A DNA stretch of 64,000 bases, taken from assembly GCA_014584295.1 (NCBI GenBank), contig JACTNC010000057.1, positions 47,669 through 111,668 on the forward strand, in the 5' to 3' direction. The notes below the pieces were generated by a model, which searched no databases, was not told the DNA's origin, and worked only from the letters and a program-made list of their open reading frames with translations. The stretch comes from Verrucomicrobiota bacterium. GTDB taxonomy: Bacteria > Verrucomicrobiota > Verrucomicrobiia > Opitutales > Opitutaceae. Positions within the stretch are counted from its first letter, which is position 1. Each line of letters opens with the position of its first letter. The translations under genes and the position numbers were made by a program. This document shows positions 1-9,582 of this stretch, one piece after another.

Positions 1-90
1 CTCGTCGCCCAAGGTGCCCCAGGATACCACCTCTATATCATGAACCGAGCCCGCGGCGCACTGGCCTTGGCGGCGGGCCTTGCGGCATAA
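1..90 (+). CDS. metF: 3' end of a probable methylenetetrahydrofolate reductase (partial)
   Basis: The first 90 bases read open in frame 1 to a TAA at 88-90, giving 29 residues cut by the window edge. The tail reads G-x-P-G-x-H-x-Y-x-x-N-R-A-R, followed by Ala/Leu-rich residues. This resembles the C-terminus of MetF, where a His-Phe-Tyr-Thr-Leu-Asn-Arg stretch closes the TIM barrel. MetF reduces methylene-THF to methyl-THF for methionine synthesis. The identification rests on a short stretch only; the catalytic part lies outside the window. Confidence 0.5.
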   Translation, partial: LVAQGAPGYHLYIMNRARGALALAAGLAA

Positions 91-224
91 CTGGCTTACG
101 CAGGCACTGCCATTAGGGTCGCACCCGGTGACCCGGAGCCTCAGGTTCCAGTTCAGCATGTCCGCTGTTTGATGGGAACGCCACGCCAACTTGCTTTCCG
201 ATCCATTCCCGGCAGCTTGCGCCC

Positions 225-1337
225 ATGCTCAATCGGCTGAACCGGCTCCAGTTTCTCCTCGCATTCGCCCTCCTTAACGGGACTTCCCCAGACGTTGTCG
301 CCGCGTTCACCCTGAAGGGCCATCTTCCACAAGGAAGCTCGGACGCTCAAATCGAAGTACTACGGGAATCAATTGAGGCCCGTACGCTCACTTCTGTCAC
401 TTCAACCCGGATCCAAGGCTCAGAGTTTGAGTTACGAGTCCCGTCCGAAGCTGGTCTCTTCACACTGACCATCGGTAGTGCAAAAGGCACCTTTGTCGCC
501 GCGGAAAACCAGGTACTCAGCGTAACAGACGCCAGCGATGGCAAGTCCCTCCTCATCTCGGGCGCGCCCGATCAGGACGCCTACATTGCCTACGAAAATT
601 TTCGCTCCTCCTCACTGGCCCGCCTGGTCATCAGCGCACGTGAGGCCATTCGGGCCGCCCGGGAAGTCGGCAATCAAGCGAAAGTCGATATCCTGACTGA
701 GGAAGAAGTCGAAGGCTACAATCTCCATCGGAAGGAGTTGACGGACTTCACTCTCGCGCATCTGAAAGGCACGGCCGCGATTTACCCGGCGTCGCTTCGC
801 TGGGATGGCGACTATCGCCTGGGAGAACTGTCTGCCATGGTCGATGACTTTATGGCGAAAAACCCGGGACTCGAGATCTCCGTCCTTCTCAAGGACCGCA
901 TTCATCGATTCAGACGTGTCGCCATCGGATCTGTCGCACCCAACCTGTCTGCATCAACACCAACGGGCACTCCACTCTCATTGGAATCCCTTCGGGGGAA
1001 GGTCGTCCTGCTCGACTTCTGGGCTTCCTGGTGCGCCCCATGCCGCATCGAGAACAGGCACTACAGGGAACTCCACGCACGCTATCACGATCGAGGATTC
1101 GAAATTCTCGCTGTATCCGTCGACACCCGCGCATCGGATTGGAAATCGGCGATCGCGAAAGATCAGGCCAACTGGCTTCAGATTTCAGACCTCGAAGGCT
1201 GGAAGAGTCCGCTCGCAGGGAGTTGGAACGTCAGCGCGCTCCCCGCAAATTTCCTTCTCGACCGCGATGGCCGGATTCTTGCAAAAGGCCTCAGAGGCAG
1301 ACCCCTCGAAGAGGCAATCGACCAGGCCATGAGATAG
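225..1337 (+). CDS. TlpA-like thioredoxin-fold thiol-disulfide protein, exported
   Basis: This is a 370-residue protein with an N-terminal hydrophobic signal segment (about residues 9-27). A beta-rich region resembling DUF4369 (about 30-220) is followed by a C-terminal redoxin/TlpA domain (about 235-370). The active site W-C-A-P-C is present with Cys270 and Cys273, and the Pro-containing cis loop (A-L-P-A-N-F) follows. Such proteins reduce or isomerise disulfides outside the cytoplasm, often in cytochrome c maturation or oxidative stress. The substrate cannot be read from the sequence. It stands alone on the plus strand, convergent with the ArsR gene. Confidence 0.85.
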   Translation: MLNRLNRLQFLLAFALLNGTSPDVVAAFTLKGHLPQGSSDAQIEVLRESIEARTLTSVTSTRIQGSEFELRVPSEAGLFTLTIGSAKGTFVAAENQVLSVTDASDGKSLLISGAPDQDAYIAYENFRSSSLARLVISAREAIRAAREVGNQAKVDILTEEEVEGYNLHRKELTDFTLAHLKGTAAIYPASLRWDGDYRLGELSAMVDDFMAKNPGLEISVLLKDRIHRFRRVAIGSVAPNLSASTPTGTPLSLESLRGKVVLLDFWASWCAPCRIENRHYRELHARYHDRGFEILAVSVDTRASDWKSAIAKDQANWLQISDLEGWKSPLAGSWNVSALPANFLLDRDGRILAKGLRGRPLEEAIDQAMR

Positions 1338-1375
1338 GTCTCTCCTCACCTCCTCGCATCGGGAGGTACAGATAA

Positions 1376-1705
1376 TTACGATAGGCTTGCAACCTGACGA
1401 CTGAGCGACTTCTCAAGACTGCCGCATACGAGGTCGCACAGTTTGGGTATGGTCGGATCGGCGATGTGATAGAACACCTGAAGCCCCGCTTTCCGCCGGC
1501 CAAGCACATGCGCGGAGGTCAACGTCTGAAGGTGTCGCGACACATTGGCCTGGGTTCCTCCTGTCGCCTCCACCAGTTCAGAGACGTTTTTTTCACCGCC
1601 GAACAGCGCCTGGATGAGGCGGAGCCGCATCGGCTCTGAAAGCACCGCAAAGCGCCGGGCCACCAGCTCAAGGGCGTCGTTCGAGTATTGGGCATGCCTG
1701 ATCAT
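1376..1705 (-). CDS. ArsR-family winged-helix repressor
   Basis: A 109-residue ArsR/SmtB-type regulator. The helix-turn-helix spans about residues 38-65 (V-S-E-L-V-E-A-T through S-R-H-L-Q-T-L) and is followed by the beta wing (G-R-R-K-A-G-L-Q-V-F-Y). Two cysteines lie in the C-terminal helix (Cys90 and Cys94, C-x-x-x-C). They could form a thiol or metal sensing site, but the alpha-2 cysteine of sulfide sensors such as SqrR or YgaV is not seen. It is divergent from the DUF2892-adaptor-pump genes, so it probably represses them. The inducer is unknown. Confidence 0.9.
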   Translation of the reverse strand: MIRHAQYSNDALELVARRFAVLSEPMRLRLIQALFGGEKNVSELVEATGGTQANVSRHLQTLTSAHVLGRRKAGLQVFYHIADPTIPKLCDLVCGSLEKSLSRQVASLS

Positions 1706-1769
1706 GGAATAATCCTATCAGGTCTTGACGCTAATTCAAGCATATGATTGGTTGCGCATATACGCTATC
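1706..1769. promoter_or_regulatory. Divergent promoter/operator region between arsR-like gene and DUF2892-RND operon
   Basis: Only 64 bases separate the two divergent start codons, so both promoters and any ArsR operator must lie here. A CATATG palindrome at 1741-1746 and an imperfect palindrome around GCGCATATACGC (1754-1765) are candidate half sites. No strong -35/-10 pair can be assigned by eye. Confidence 0.4.
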
Positions 1770-1994
1770 ATGAAAACTGAAACCCTCATCCGCATCCTCG
1801 CCGGCTCAGTCGTCCTTCTCGGCTGCGCCCTGACTGCCCTCGTCGATCCGCGATGGATCCTGCTGCCTGTCTTCGTCGGCATCAACCTCATCCAATCAGC
1901 CTTTACCGGCTTCTGTCCTCCTCTGTTTATCCTCAACAAGCTCGGCTGGATCGATCACTCCACCGGCCGCATCCGCCGCCCAAGGAGCGCTTAA
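1770..1994 (+). CDS. DUF2892 (YgaP-type) small membrane protein
   Basis: A 74-residue protein with two hydrophobic helices and the G-F-C-P motif between TM2 and a C-terminal K-L-G segment. This is typical of DUF2892, the membrane part of YgaP rhodaneses. No rhodanese domain is attached. The ATG at 1770 (M-K-T-E-T-L) was preferred over an upstream TTG at 1725 because the domain begins here. It opens a plus-strand cluster with an RND pump under an ArsR regulator, a context often linked to sulfur or metal stress. The function is inferred only from that. Confidence 0.75.
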   Translation: MKTETLIRILAGSVVLLGCALTALVDPRWILLPVFVGINLIQSAFTGFCPPLFILNKLGWIDHSTGRIRRPRSA

Positions 1995-2001
1995 AGCGAT
2001 C

Positions 2002-3012
2002 ATGCGCATCCAGTTCCTTTCCCTCCTGCTTGCAGGTTTGGCGGTTGGCGCATGCCACAAGCAGCCCGTGCAAATGGCACCCGATGAGTCCGCCGCCATT
2101 GAGGTCCGGATCGCGGTAACAAAGGTCGCGGCCGTGCCCGAATTCATCGAGGTACCGGCTGCTGTGAGGCCCGCCCAGCGCGCCGCAATCGCCGCCCAGC
2201 TTTCGGGGGTGATTCTGAAGATGCCGACCCTTGGCCAGGGCGCAGCCGCGGATGAATTGCTGATCGAAATCGCCTCTCCCGACGCGGAAGCCAGCCTTGG
2301 ACTCACTCGCGCCCAGCTCGCAGAGGCGGAGCGCGCCGTGACCCGTGAACGTGACCTCGTCGATCGCCGCGTGAGTCCCGCCGAGTCGCTTCGTGCAGCC
2401 ACGGATGCCCTCCACATCGCCCGTGCTGCTACCGTCGCAGCAGAAGCTCATTTCGCCCATACACGGATTTTTGCCCCGTTTGCCGGCATGGTAACCACCC
2501 AGCACAGGCTCAAGGGCGATCTCGCCACGCCAGGCACCCCGCTGCTTGTCTTTGAATCAACCCAGGATTTTCGCGCAGAGGGCGCCCTTCCGGCACAGGT
2601 CTCCGAATCGATTGCAACAGGAACTGAAATCCTCGTCCAAACTGATCCCCAATCGCCTCCCCTTCCCGGGCGCATCGAGGAAATTGCACCCGCAGACCCG
2701 TTGACCTTTACCCGTTTCGCCAAGGTATCCTTTTCCACCTCTTCAGCGTTTTCCGGACAGTTCGCCCGCCTGCTCGTCCCGTCCGGACAGACCAACTCAA
2801 TCCTTGTTCCTCGCGCCGCAGTGACAACCTTTGGCCAAATGGAACGAGTCTTCGTTGTCAGCGACCAACGTGCCTCGCTCCGCCTGGTCAGGGTCGGTCG
2901 CACCGTTGGTGACGACATCGAAATCCTCTCGGGGCTCAACTCAGGAGAAACCGTAATTGTCACACCGTCGCAGGCTATGCGCGACGGATCTCCCATCGTT
3001 ATCAGGCCATGA
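2002..3012 (+). CDS. RND efflux periplasmic adaptor (membrane fusion protein), lipoprotein
   Basis: A 336-residue HlyD/AcrA-type adaptor. The N-terminus has a signal peptide ending in V-G-A-C, a lipobox that would acylate the cysteine near residue 18. After it come a barrel-sandwich half (about 50-90), a short alpha hairpin (about 90-150) rich in Ala/Glu/Arg, the second sandwich half (F-A-P-F-x-G-M-V) and beta-barrel domains. Adaptors of this kind join an inner-membrane RND pump to an outer-membrane channel. The stop codon overlaps the start of the pump gene by four bases (ATGA), so the two are translationally coupled. No TolC-like gene is nearby. Confidence 0.9.
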   Translation: MRIQFLSLLLAGLAVGACHKQPVQMAPDESAAIEVRIAVTKVAAVPEFIEVPAAVRPAQRAAIAAQLSGVILKMPTLGQGAAADELLIEIASPDAEASLGLTRAQLAEAERAVTRERDLVDRRVSPAESLRAATDALHIARAATVAAEAHFAHTRIFAPFAGMVTTQHRLKGDLATPGTPLLVFESTQDFRAEGALPAQVSESIATGTEILVQTDPQSPPLPGRIEEIAPADPLTFTRFAKVSFSTSSAFSGQFARLLVPSGQTNSILVPRAAVTTFGQMERVFVVSDQRASLRLVRVGRTVGDDIEILSGLNSGETVIVTPSQAMRDGSPIVIRP

Positions 3013-6000
3013 GCAACCCCGGATTGCCGATGCGAGACAGCTTTGCCGGCCGCCTCGCCACCGCGTTTACTGCCTCAAGGCTCACACCGCTGGCCATCCT
3101 CGCTTCGCTGCTCCTGGGGCTGTTTGCGGTGATCATGCTCCCTCGTGAGGAGGAGCCCCAGATCAAGGTGCCCATGATTGACGTGCTAGTCGCGATGCCG
3201 GGTGCGACCGCACACGAAGTCGAAAACAGGGTCACACGCCCCCTCGAAAAGCTCCTCTGGGAAATTCCCGGGGTCGAATACCTCTACTCCACGTCTCGAC
3301 CGGGTCAGTCAGTCGTGATCGTGCGTTTCCTGGTCGGCACCGGCCTCGAGGGTGCCCTCGTCCGGCTCAACAAACAGCTCGCCGCCCATGCTGATCGCAT
3401 TCCTCAGGGTGCCACTGCACCCTTGGTAAAGCCGCGCACCATCGACGACGTGCCGGTCGCTGCGCTTACCCTTCACAGTCGCGTTCACGATCATTTCTCT
3501 CTCCGTCGTCTGGCAGCGCAACTGGACGACGAAATCAAGTCCCTCCCGGAAATCGCTGAAACAACTCTAATTGGAGGTCTTCGCCGTCAGCTGCGGATTC
3601 AAATCGACCCTGCCAGGCTCGCAGCCAGGCGACTCTCAATCGATGACGTTGCGCGTTCGCTGCAGTCCGCCAATTCAAGAAGTCAGGCCGGTTCGTTATC
3701 CACCGCCAACGGCGAAGTCCTCATTGAGGCCGGGGATTTTCTGCGCGACGCCAATGACGCCTCAGGTGTGACCTTGGGTGTAGCCGATGGTCGCCCTATT
3801 TTCCTCCGCGATGTTGCCGATATCCTCGAAGGGCCCGCCGAGCCCGTCGACTACGTGCTCTTCGGCAGCCCTCGGACTGAAGAGGAAGCCGCCGTCACAT
3901 TGAGCATCGCAAAACGTCCCGGAGCCAATGCCATTCGTGTCGTGCGTGAAATCGAGGCGACCGTGAAACGCCTGCAAGGGGCGCTGCTGCCCTCCGATGT
4001 CACAGTCTCCGTGACGCGCAACTACGGCACAACTGCGAGTGAGAAGTCCAATGAACTCCTCCTACACATGGGTATCGCGGTGTTTGGCGTCGCCGTGCTC
4101 ATCCGTGCTTTCCTCGGCTGGCGCGAATCACTCATCGTCCTGCTGGCCATTCCCGTCACGCTGGGACTCACCCTGCTCGTGTTCTTTCTCTACGGCTACA
4201 CGCTCAACCGGATCACGCTGTTTGCGTTGATATTCTCCATCGGTATCCTCGTCGACGACGCAATCGTGGTCGTGGAAAACATTGTGCGCCACCAGCGTCT
4301 CCCTTCATCCGCAGGGCGTCCGTTGACAGAGATTGCCGTTGAAGCGGTCCGCGAGGTGGGAAATCCCACAGTGCTCGCCACGTGGGCGGTCATTGCCGCC
4401 GTCCTTCCCATGGCATTTGTCGGGGGGCTCATGGGTCCCTACATGCGCCCGATTCCCATCGGCGCCAGCGCGGCCATGCTCTTTTCCCTGCTTGTGGCCT
4501 TTACCGTCACTCCGTGGGCAGCAGTGCGCGTGCTTCGCCGTCGTTTTTTGAAGGAACAACCCGCTCGCGGGGTCTCACTGGATGACGATCACGCACCCAA
4601 TGATCTCTTCACGCGCCTCTACCATCGCGTGATTGACCCCATGATCGCGCATGCGCGCTGGCGGTGGCTCTTTCTTGGCTTCATTGGCGTGCTTCTGCTG
4701 GCTGCGGCATCTCTCGTTCCCCTGGGATTTGTCCAGGTAAAGATGCTCCCGTTCGACAACAAGTCAGAGTTTCAGGTGATCATCGACATGCCAGAGGGCA
4801 CCACGCTTGAGCAGACCACGCGCGTCGCCAAGGAAATGGCCGCTGCCATTCGTTCCGAACCGGAAGTCAGCGACTACCAGATCTACGCAGGCACCGCCGC
4901 ACCGTTCAACTTCAACGGTCTTGTCCGACACTACTTTCAGCGGCGTGGAGCCAACGTGGCCGATATCCAGGTCAATCTCCTGCCAAAGGAGGAGCGCTCG
5001 GATCAAAGCCATGACATTGCCGTGCGTGTCCGCCCGCGCCTTGCCGCCATCGCTGAAAAATACGGGGCGGCCTTCGCCCTGGCAGAGGTGCCTCCTGGTC
5101 CGCCCGTACTCCAGACGCTTGTCGCTGAAATCTACGGTCCCACGGAAAGCGACCGCCTCGCACTCGCAACTGCGGTCAAACGAATCTTTCAGCAAACCGA
5201 GGGTGTTGTGGACGTGGACTGGTATGTCGAAGACCCGCAGCCAACCGCATCCTTCCGCATCGATCGGCTCAAGGCCGCCCAACTCAACGTCAGCGCCGCT
5301 TCGATCGTGCGTGTCCTGCGCACAGCCACCGGCGGGGCAACCGTGGATCTTCTCCACCGCCCGCTTGAACGGGAAGATGTGGAAGTGCACATTGAACTTC
5401 CCCGTGCCCGTAGGGGGCGCGCCGAGGATCTCCTGTCGCTCCACGTCGTGCCTGACGATCAGGCAATGCTCCCTCCCGACGAGCGCACCACCGTGCCGCT
5501 AAGCGAACTGGTCACAATCGAGCGGACCCTCGGTGAACGAAACCTCTATCGCAAGAATCTCCGTCCCGTCGTCTATGTGACCGGTGACGTCGCCGGCGCG
5601 GTTGCAAGTCCCGCGTACGCGCTCTTTGCGATGAATCGATCGCTCGCACAACTCGACGGTCGATTGTTTGGCGGCACGCACTCCAATATTTCCCTGCATC
5701 ATCTCCATCAGCCTGACTCAGACTTGGAACCCTCGATCAAGTGGGACGGCGAGTGGCACGTCACGTTGGAGGTCTTCCGCGATCTCGGGCTCGCATTTGC
5801 CGCGGTCTGCATCCTCATCTACATGTTGATGGTTGGCTGGTTCAAGAGCTACATGACGCCCTTTCTCATCATGGTCGTCATTCCCTTCTCCCTCATCGGC
5901 ATCCTGCCGGCCCATGCCCTGATGGGTGCATTCTTTACGGCCACTTCGATGATCGGATTCATGGCTGGAGCCGGAATCATCGTTCGCAACTCAATCATCC

Positions 6001-6278
6001 TTGTAGATTTCATCGAGCTTCGCCGCTCGCACGGTCTGCCGCTCGCCGAGGCCGTTGTGGAGGCCGGAGCCATCCGCTTTCGGCCCATGCTGCTGACGGC
6101 GCTCGCGGTCGTCGTTGGAGCAAGCGTCATCCTTGCCGATCCAATTTTTCAAGGGCTTGCCCTCTCGCTGGTCGCAGGCGAGATCGCCTCATTGCTTATC
6201 AGCAGGTTCGCCGTGCCGGTCCTCTACTTCATGATGGAATCGCGCCGCAGCGCCAGGGCATCCTCGCCAGCGGCCTGA
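3009..6278 (+). CDS. RND-family efflux permease (AcrB/HAE-like)
   Basis: A 1089-residue resistance-nodulation-division transporter of the usual length, with two repeats each of one TM helix, a large periplasmic loop and five further helices. TM4 carries the proton-relay Asp pair (Asp416-Asp417 in G-I-L-V-D-D-A), the mark of proton-driven drug exporters rather than heavy-metal pumps. It overlaps the adaptor gene by four bases. The substrate cannot be predicted. The upstream ArsR and DUF2892 genes suggest induction by thiol-reactive compounds, sulfide or metalloids. Confidence 0.92.
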   Translation: MSNPGLPMRDSFAGRLATAFTASRLTPLAILASLLLGLFAVIMLPREEEPQIKVPMIDVLVAMPGATAHEVENRVTRPLEKLLWEIPGVEYLYSTSRPGQSVVIVRFLVGTGLEGALVRLNKQLAAHADRIPQGATAPLVKPRTIDDVPVAALTLHSRVHDHFSLRRLAAQLDDEIKSLPEIAETTLIGGLRRQLRIQIDPARLAARRLSIDDVARSLQSANSRSQAGSLSTANGEVLIEAGDFLRDANDASGVTLGVADGRPIFLRDVADILEGPAEPVDYVLFGSPRTEEEAAVTLSIAKRPGANAIRVVREIEATVKRLQGALLPSDVTVSVTRNYGTTASEKSNELLLHMGIAVFGVAVLIRAFLGWRESLIVLLAIPVTLGLTLLVFFLYGYTLNRITLFALIFSIGILVDDAIVVVENIVRHQRLPSSAGRPLTEIAVEAVREVGNPTVLATWAVIAAVLPMAFVGGLMGPYMRPIPIGASAAMLFSLLVAFTVTPWAAVRVLRRRFLKEQPARGVSLDDDHAPNDLFTRLYHRVIDPMIAHARWRWLFLGFIGVLLLAAASLVPLGFVQVKMLPFDNKSEFQVIIDMPEGTTLEQTTRVAKEMAAAIRSEPEVSDYQIYAGTAAPFNFNGLVRHYFQRRGANVADIQVNLLPKEERSDQSHDIAVRVRPRLAAIAEKYGAAFALAEVPPGPPVLQTLVAEIYGPTESDRLALATAVKRIFQQTEGVVDVDWYVEDPQPTASFRIDRLKAAQLNVSAASIVRVLRTATGGATVDLLHRPLEREDVEVHIELPRARRGRAEDLLSLHVVPDDQAMLPPDERTTVPLSELVTIERTLGERNLYRKNLRPVVYVTGDVAGAVASPAYALFAMNRSLAQLDGRLFGGTHSNISLHHLHQPDSDLEPSIKWDGEWHVTLEVFRDLGLAFAAVCILIYMLMVGWFKSYMTPFLIMVVIPFSLIGILPAHALMGAFFTATSMIGFMAGAGIIVRNSIILVDFIELRRSHGLPLAEAVVEAGAIRFRPMLLTALAVVVGASVILADPIFQGLALSLVAGEIASLLISRFAVPVLYFMMESRRSARASSPAA

Positions 6279-6292
6279 CGCGTGATGCCTTC

Positions 6293-8254
6293 CTATGCCG
6301 CCGTCTTTTTTTGCTGCTTTTCAACGAGGGCCAGAAGCAGGTCACCCTTGGCGAGATTCCCGACAAGTTGCCGATCCTCGCCTACAACCGGAAGTCGCTC
6401 CGCTTCCACTCCGAGAAACTTTCCCAGCGCCTGGGAGAACGACATGTCGGGAGTAAGTACCGGCAGATCCTCGCGAAGGATATCGCGTGCAATCACCACT
6501 TCCGCCAGCGCGGGATCCTGCAGGAAGGTCTTGATATCGTGCAAGGCCACTGATCCGACATAGCGCTTCCCGGCATCGACGACATAGAGATTGTTGCGCC
6601 TCAGGGACAGAAAGGTTCGAGCGATCTCTGCGAAGTCCGCGGACTCCTGCACGGACGGTGGATTCTGCTTCATGAGATCGGACACCAATTCCGTTTCGAG
6701 CCTGCCGTCCAGCACTTGCTCGGCGGCCTTCCGCTTGAGCGACACGTTGTACAGCGAAATCCCCTCAATACTCCGGGCAGTGAAATAGGCGATTACGCTG
6801 CAAAGCATCAAGGGGAGAATGCTGTCATAGCTCAGCGTCATCTCGAAAATCATGATGATCGCCATCAATGGAGCGTGTGTAACCGCCGCAAGGAATGCCC
6901 CCATGCCGATCATCGCAAACGCACGCGGATCCACCGGAAAACGCGGAAAATAGAGCAGGAGTGCCGACGCCACCAGAAATCCGAGGCAGGCTCCCATAAA
7001 AAGCGACGGCGTGAAGACACCTCCAGGCGCCCCCGAGCCGAAAGACGACGCCGTGGCGAGCCACTTGCAGGCAAAGATCAGAAGCAGCACTGCCCACGGG
7101 AACTGTCCGTTGAGAATCCCAACGATCACGCTGTAACCATTCCCACAAACTTCCGGGACATGGACCGCCAGTCCACCGACCACCAGACCTCCCGCGGCCA
7201 GCCGAAGAGCAAGCGGGATTTTCATACCCATAAAAATCCTCTCCGCCGCCTTGAGTGAGCGAAGAAACCAAGGTGCCAGAGTTCCGGCCATCAGCCCGAG
7301 CACGATATAGAGCCCCATTTCCCAGACAGAGCTCAGCTCAAATTCGGGCACGTAATAAAGTCGCTCCGCATGCATCAGTCCGCGCATGGTCAATGTCGCC
7401 GAGACTGCCGATACAACCAGCGGGCCAAGGCACTCCATTGCAATCGTCCCCAGGATGATTTCCGCCACGAAGAACGAACCCGCAATGGGCGCATGGTAGG
7501 CCGAAGCGATTCCCGCAGCGGCGCCGCATGCGACAAGCAGCCGCTGCTGGGGAGGGCTGAACTTGCGCCAGCGTCCGATGGTGGATGCCATCAATGCCGC
7601 AAGATGCACCAGCGGGCCCTCACGTCCGATCGAACCACCGGACCCGATCGAAAAAAGCGCCGCCGCGCTTTTCACAAGACTCATGCGCACCGGGAGCCGC
7701 CCCGAGCCAATGACGATCGCCTCCATATAGTCGGTGGAACTCTTGCCCGGCGCGATGCGTCTCCCGTATTTCAGCACCAGCCCTCCGAGTAACCCACCCA
7801 AGGCCGGAATCGCGACCACCCACCACCACGGCAACTGGCGCATCGATTCGACAACCCCCGCATTGGAACCGGTGAACAGCTTGTGCACGCCCTCGGTGAG
7901 AAACGTGAACAGAATAGCCGCAATCGCTCCAAGAAATCCCGCGACCGCCGCCCAAACGAGTGTCATCTGCCACTCGCTTGGCTGCAGCTTCTCCTGTATC
8001 CAGACCCGCCACTTGAGCAGTTGCAGCAGGCGTTTCTGACTCACCGCATAGAGGCGCCCAAGAACAGGCAGGACATGCGTGGAGCCGCGTGTCAGCGGCT
8101 CCGCGAGCATACGTTTTGCGCGATTTAGAAACGGTGGTGTCGATTGATCGTCGCTCACCGGTCTTTCAGTCCCGCCTGCGCCTCGGTCGCATGGAGGAGA
8201 AAGGTTGGGGAATTTCTTCGCAAAATCACGCTCCGAATCGTCGAATGAACCCAA
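6293..8254 (-). CDS. ClcB-type CLC chloride channel with C-terminal CBS pair
   Basis: A 653-residue CLC-family protein: a cytoplasmic N-tail, about ten membrane helices (residues 85-500), then two CBS domains (about 525-645). The G-R-E-G-P motif is present with gating Glu212, and the G-x-F-x-P motif appears as G-G-V-F-T-P. The first pore motif (G-S-G-I-P in ClcA) is replaced by a G-K-S-S-T-D-Y-M-E-A-I stretch resembling E. coli ClcB. The position matching the inner proton glutamate (E203 of ClcA) is Ile266, next to a conserved Glu265. That suggests a channel or an uncoupled transporter. The start is TTG, 18 bases after the upstream stop. Confidence 0.88.
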   Translation of the reverse strand: MGSFDDSERDFAKKFPNLSPPCDRGAGGTERPVSDDQSTPPFLNRAKRMLAEPLTRGSTHVLPVLGRLYAVSQKRLLQLLKWRVWIQEKLQPSEWQMTLVWAAVAGFLGAIAAILFTFLTEGVHKLFTGSNAGVVESMRQLPWWWVVAIPALGGLLGGLVLKYGRRIAPGKSSTDYMEAIVIGSGRLPVRMSLVKSAAALFSIGSGGSIGREGPLVHLAALMASTIGRWRKFSPPQQRLLVACGAAAGIASAYHAPIAGSFFVAEIILGTIAMECLGPLVVSAVSATLTMRGLMHAERLYYVPEFELSSVWEMGLYIVLGLMAGTLAPWFLRSLKAAERIFMGMKIPLALRLAAGGLVVGGLAVHVPEVCGNGYSVIVGILNGQFPWAVLLLIFACKWLATASSFGSGAPGGVFTPSLFMGACLGFLVASALLLYFPRFPVDPRAFAMIGMGAFLAAVTHAPLMAIIMIFEMTLSYDSILPLMLCSVIAYFTARSIEGISLYNVSLKRKAAEQVLDGRLETELVSDLMKQNPPSVQESADFAEIARTFLSLRRNNLYVVDAGKRYVGSVALHDIKTFLQDPALAEVVIARDILREDLPVLTPDMSFSQALGKFLGVEAERLPVVGEDRQLVGNLAKGDLLLALVEKQQKKTAA

Positions 8255-8272
8255 AAATCTTCCAGGCCATGG

Positions 8273-9481
8273 TCACACAACGTGCGCCCGGGTTGACGAG
8301 CCGCCAAAGAGCTCGCGCACCACGCTCCAGGCCTTGAGCAGACCGGCATCCTGCACGCCACCTTCCACGCCATACGTCCGGGCAACCTCATCCTCGTGGC
8401 CGCGATAGCGTGGTGGGAGGATCAGCAGCGTGCCATCGCCGTCCTGCACGCTCGATATGAAAAGCCCTTTCCCCACATGCGGCTTGGTCGCAGGAACCTC
8501 CACCGAACGTTCCGCCAACACCAGCCAAGGACGGTATACAAAGCGCCAACGTCCGTTTTCCGGCTCATTGACCCAGCGTCCATAGGTACGGATCGGAACC
8601 CCACGTTCACAAAGACGGTTGCTCGAGAAAACCTTGTTTTCAGCCGCAGCCAGCTTGAAGCGGCGCTTGCGCAGCGTAAAGAAGTCCCAGCAGAAGATCG
8701 ACCCAAACACCGTCAGGCGAAATGCCCAGCCCGCGATGAGCCAGGAAATGATGATGACTGCGATCGACAGCGTGGCGCTCACCCAGGGATTCAGGGTCGT
8801 GCTCAGCGTGACAAGCCCAAGCAGCGATGTTCTCGCCGCCTTCAGTGCGACGTCAATAGCACCCCACGGACTGAGCAGAATCAGCGCATTGATCGCGTGC
8901 GAGGCCATCCACACCACACAGAAAACCGCGATTCCAAATGGGACGGTCAGCAGGTTCAGCAGCCAGGAAAAATCAATCGTTCCAAGTCCGATCATCGCAA
9001 GCCCGCTAGGCATCATCATTGCACCCTGTGATCCACTGGATAGGAGCATTTTCGAGATCGCATCCATGGTGAATGGCACGACCGCTCCGGCGGCCACCAG
9101 CCCGGAGCACTTGTTCTCGATCGTCTCCAGAACATCCAACGGCTTCTTGAAGCCTGGCGGAAGGATGGTCCCCAGGGTGTCCTTGAAGGCGCACGCCCCC
9201 GCAATCAGAAGCGCAGGAATCCAGAACCCCGTCTTCGCAAACCACGGAAGCGACCCGCGCTGGGCTTCATCCGTGGTCGCCCAACGATACGCGCCGTAGG
9301 CTCCCGTGCCCAGCAGCGGTGAAATGGCAATACCCGTCAATGTAGCAAGCGCGGCGCTGATGCCCGCGGCAGGAGAGTTGTCCCTGGCAATCGGTACCTG
9401 CTTGGTGGCCGCCAGCAAGGGAACGGCTAGTACGGCCACCAAACCAAGCACGAGGCAGAACGGTGCGATACGTTTCAGCAT
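8273..9481 (-). CDS. Multi-pass membrane protein of unknown function (DUF4126-like at best)
   Basis: A 402-residue protein beginning with a signal-like helix (M-L-K-R-I-A-P). It continues with about eight hydrophobic segments up to roughly residue 260 and ends in a soluble, basic and aromatic C-terminal domain (about 265-400). A resemblance to DUF4126 is only a guess. An upstream in-frame TTG at 9586 overlaps the stop of the oxidoreductase gene, but the extra 35 residues do not look like part of the protein, so the ATG at 9481 is used. It lies between the Gfo/Idh/MocA gene and the chloride channel gene on one strand, probably one transcript. Confidence 0.65.
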   Translation of the reverse strand: MLKRIAPFCLVLGLVAVLAVPLLAATKQVPIARDNSPAAGISAALATLTGIAISPLLGTGAYGAYRWATTDEAQRGSLPWFAKTGFWIPALLIAGACAFKDTLGTILPPGFKKPLDVLETIENKCSGLVAAGAVVPFTMDAISKMLLSSGSQGAMMMPSGLAMIGLGTIDFSWLLNLLTVPFGIAVFCVVWMASHAINALILLSPWGAIDVALKAARTSLLGLVTLSTTLNPWVSATLSIAVIIISWLIAGWAFRLTVFGSIFCWDFFTLRKRRFKLAAAENKVFSSNRLCERGVPIRTYGRWVNEPENGRWRFVYRPWLVLAERSVEVPATKPHVGKGLFISSVQDGDGTLLILPPRYRGHEDEVARTYGVEGGVQDAGLLKAWSVVRELFGGSSTRAHVV

Positions 9482-9582
9482 AATGGTGTGTGAGCCCAGA
9501 AAAACCCACAGGGGGGAAAAGGTAAAGCCAATGCCTTGGCATTTGAGCGCTTCCTCATCGCTCGGCGCCATCATGCCTCCGC

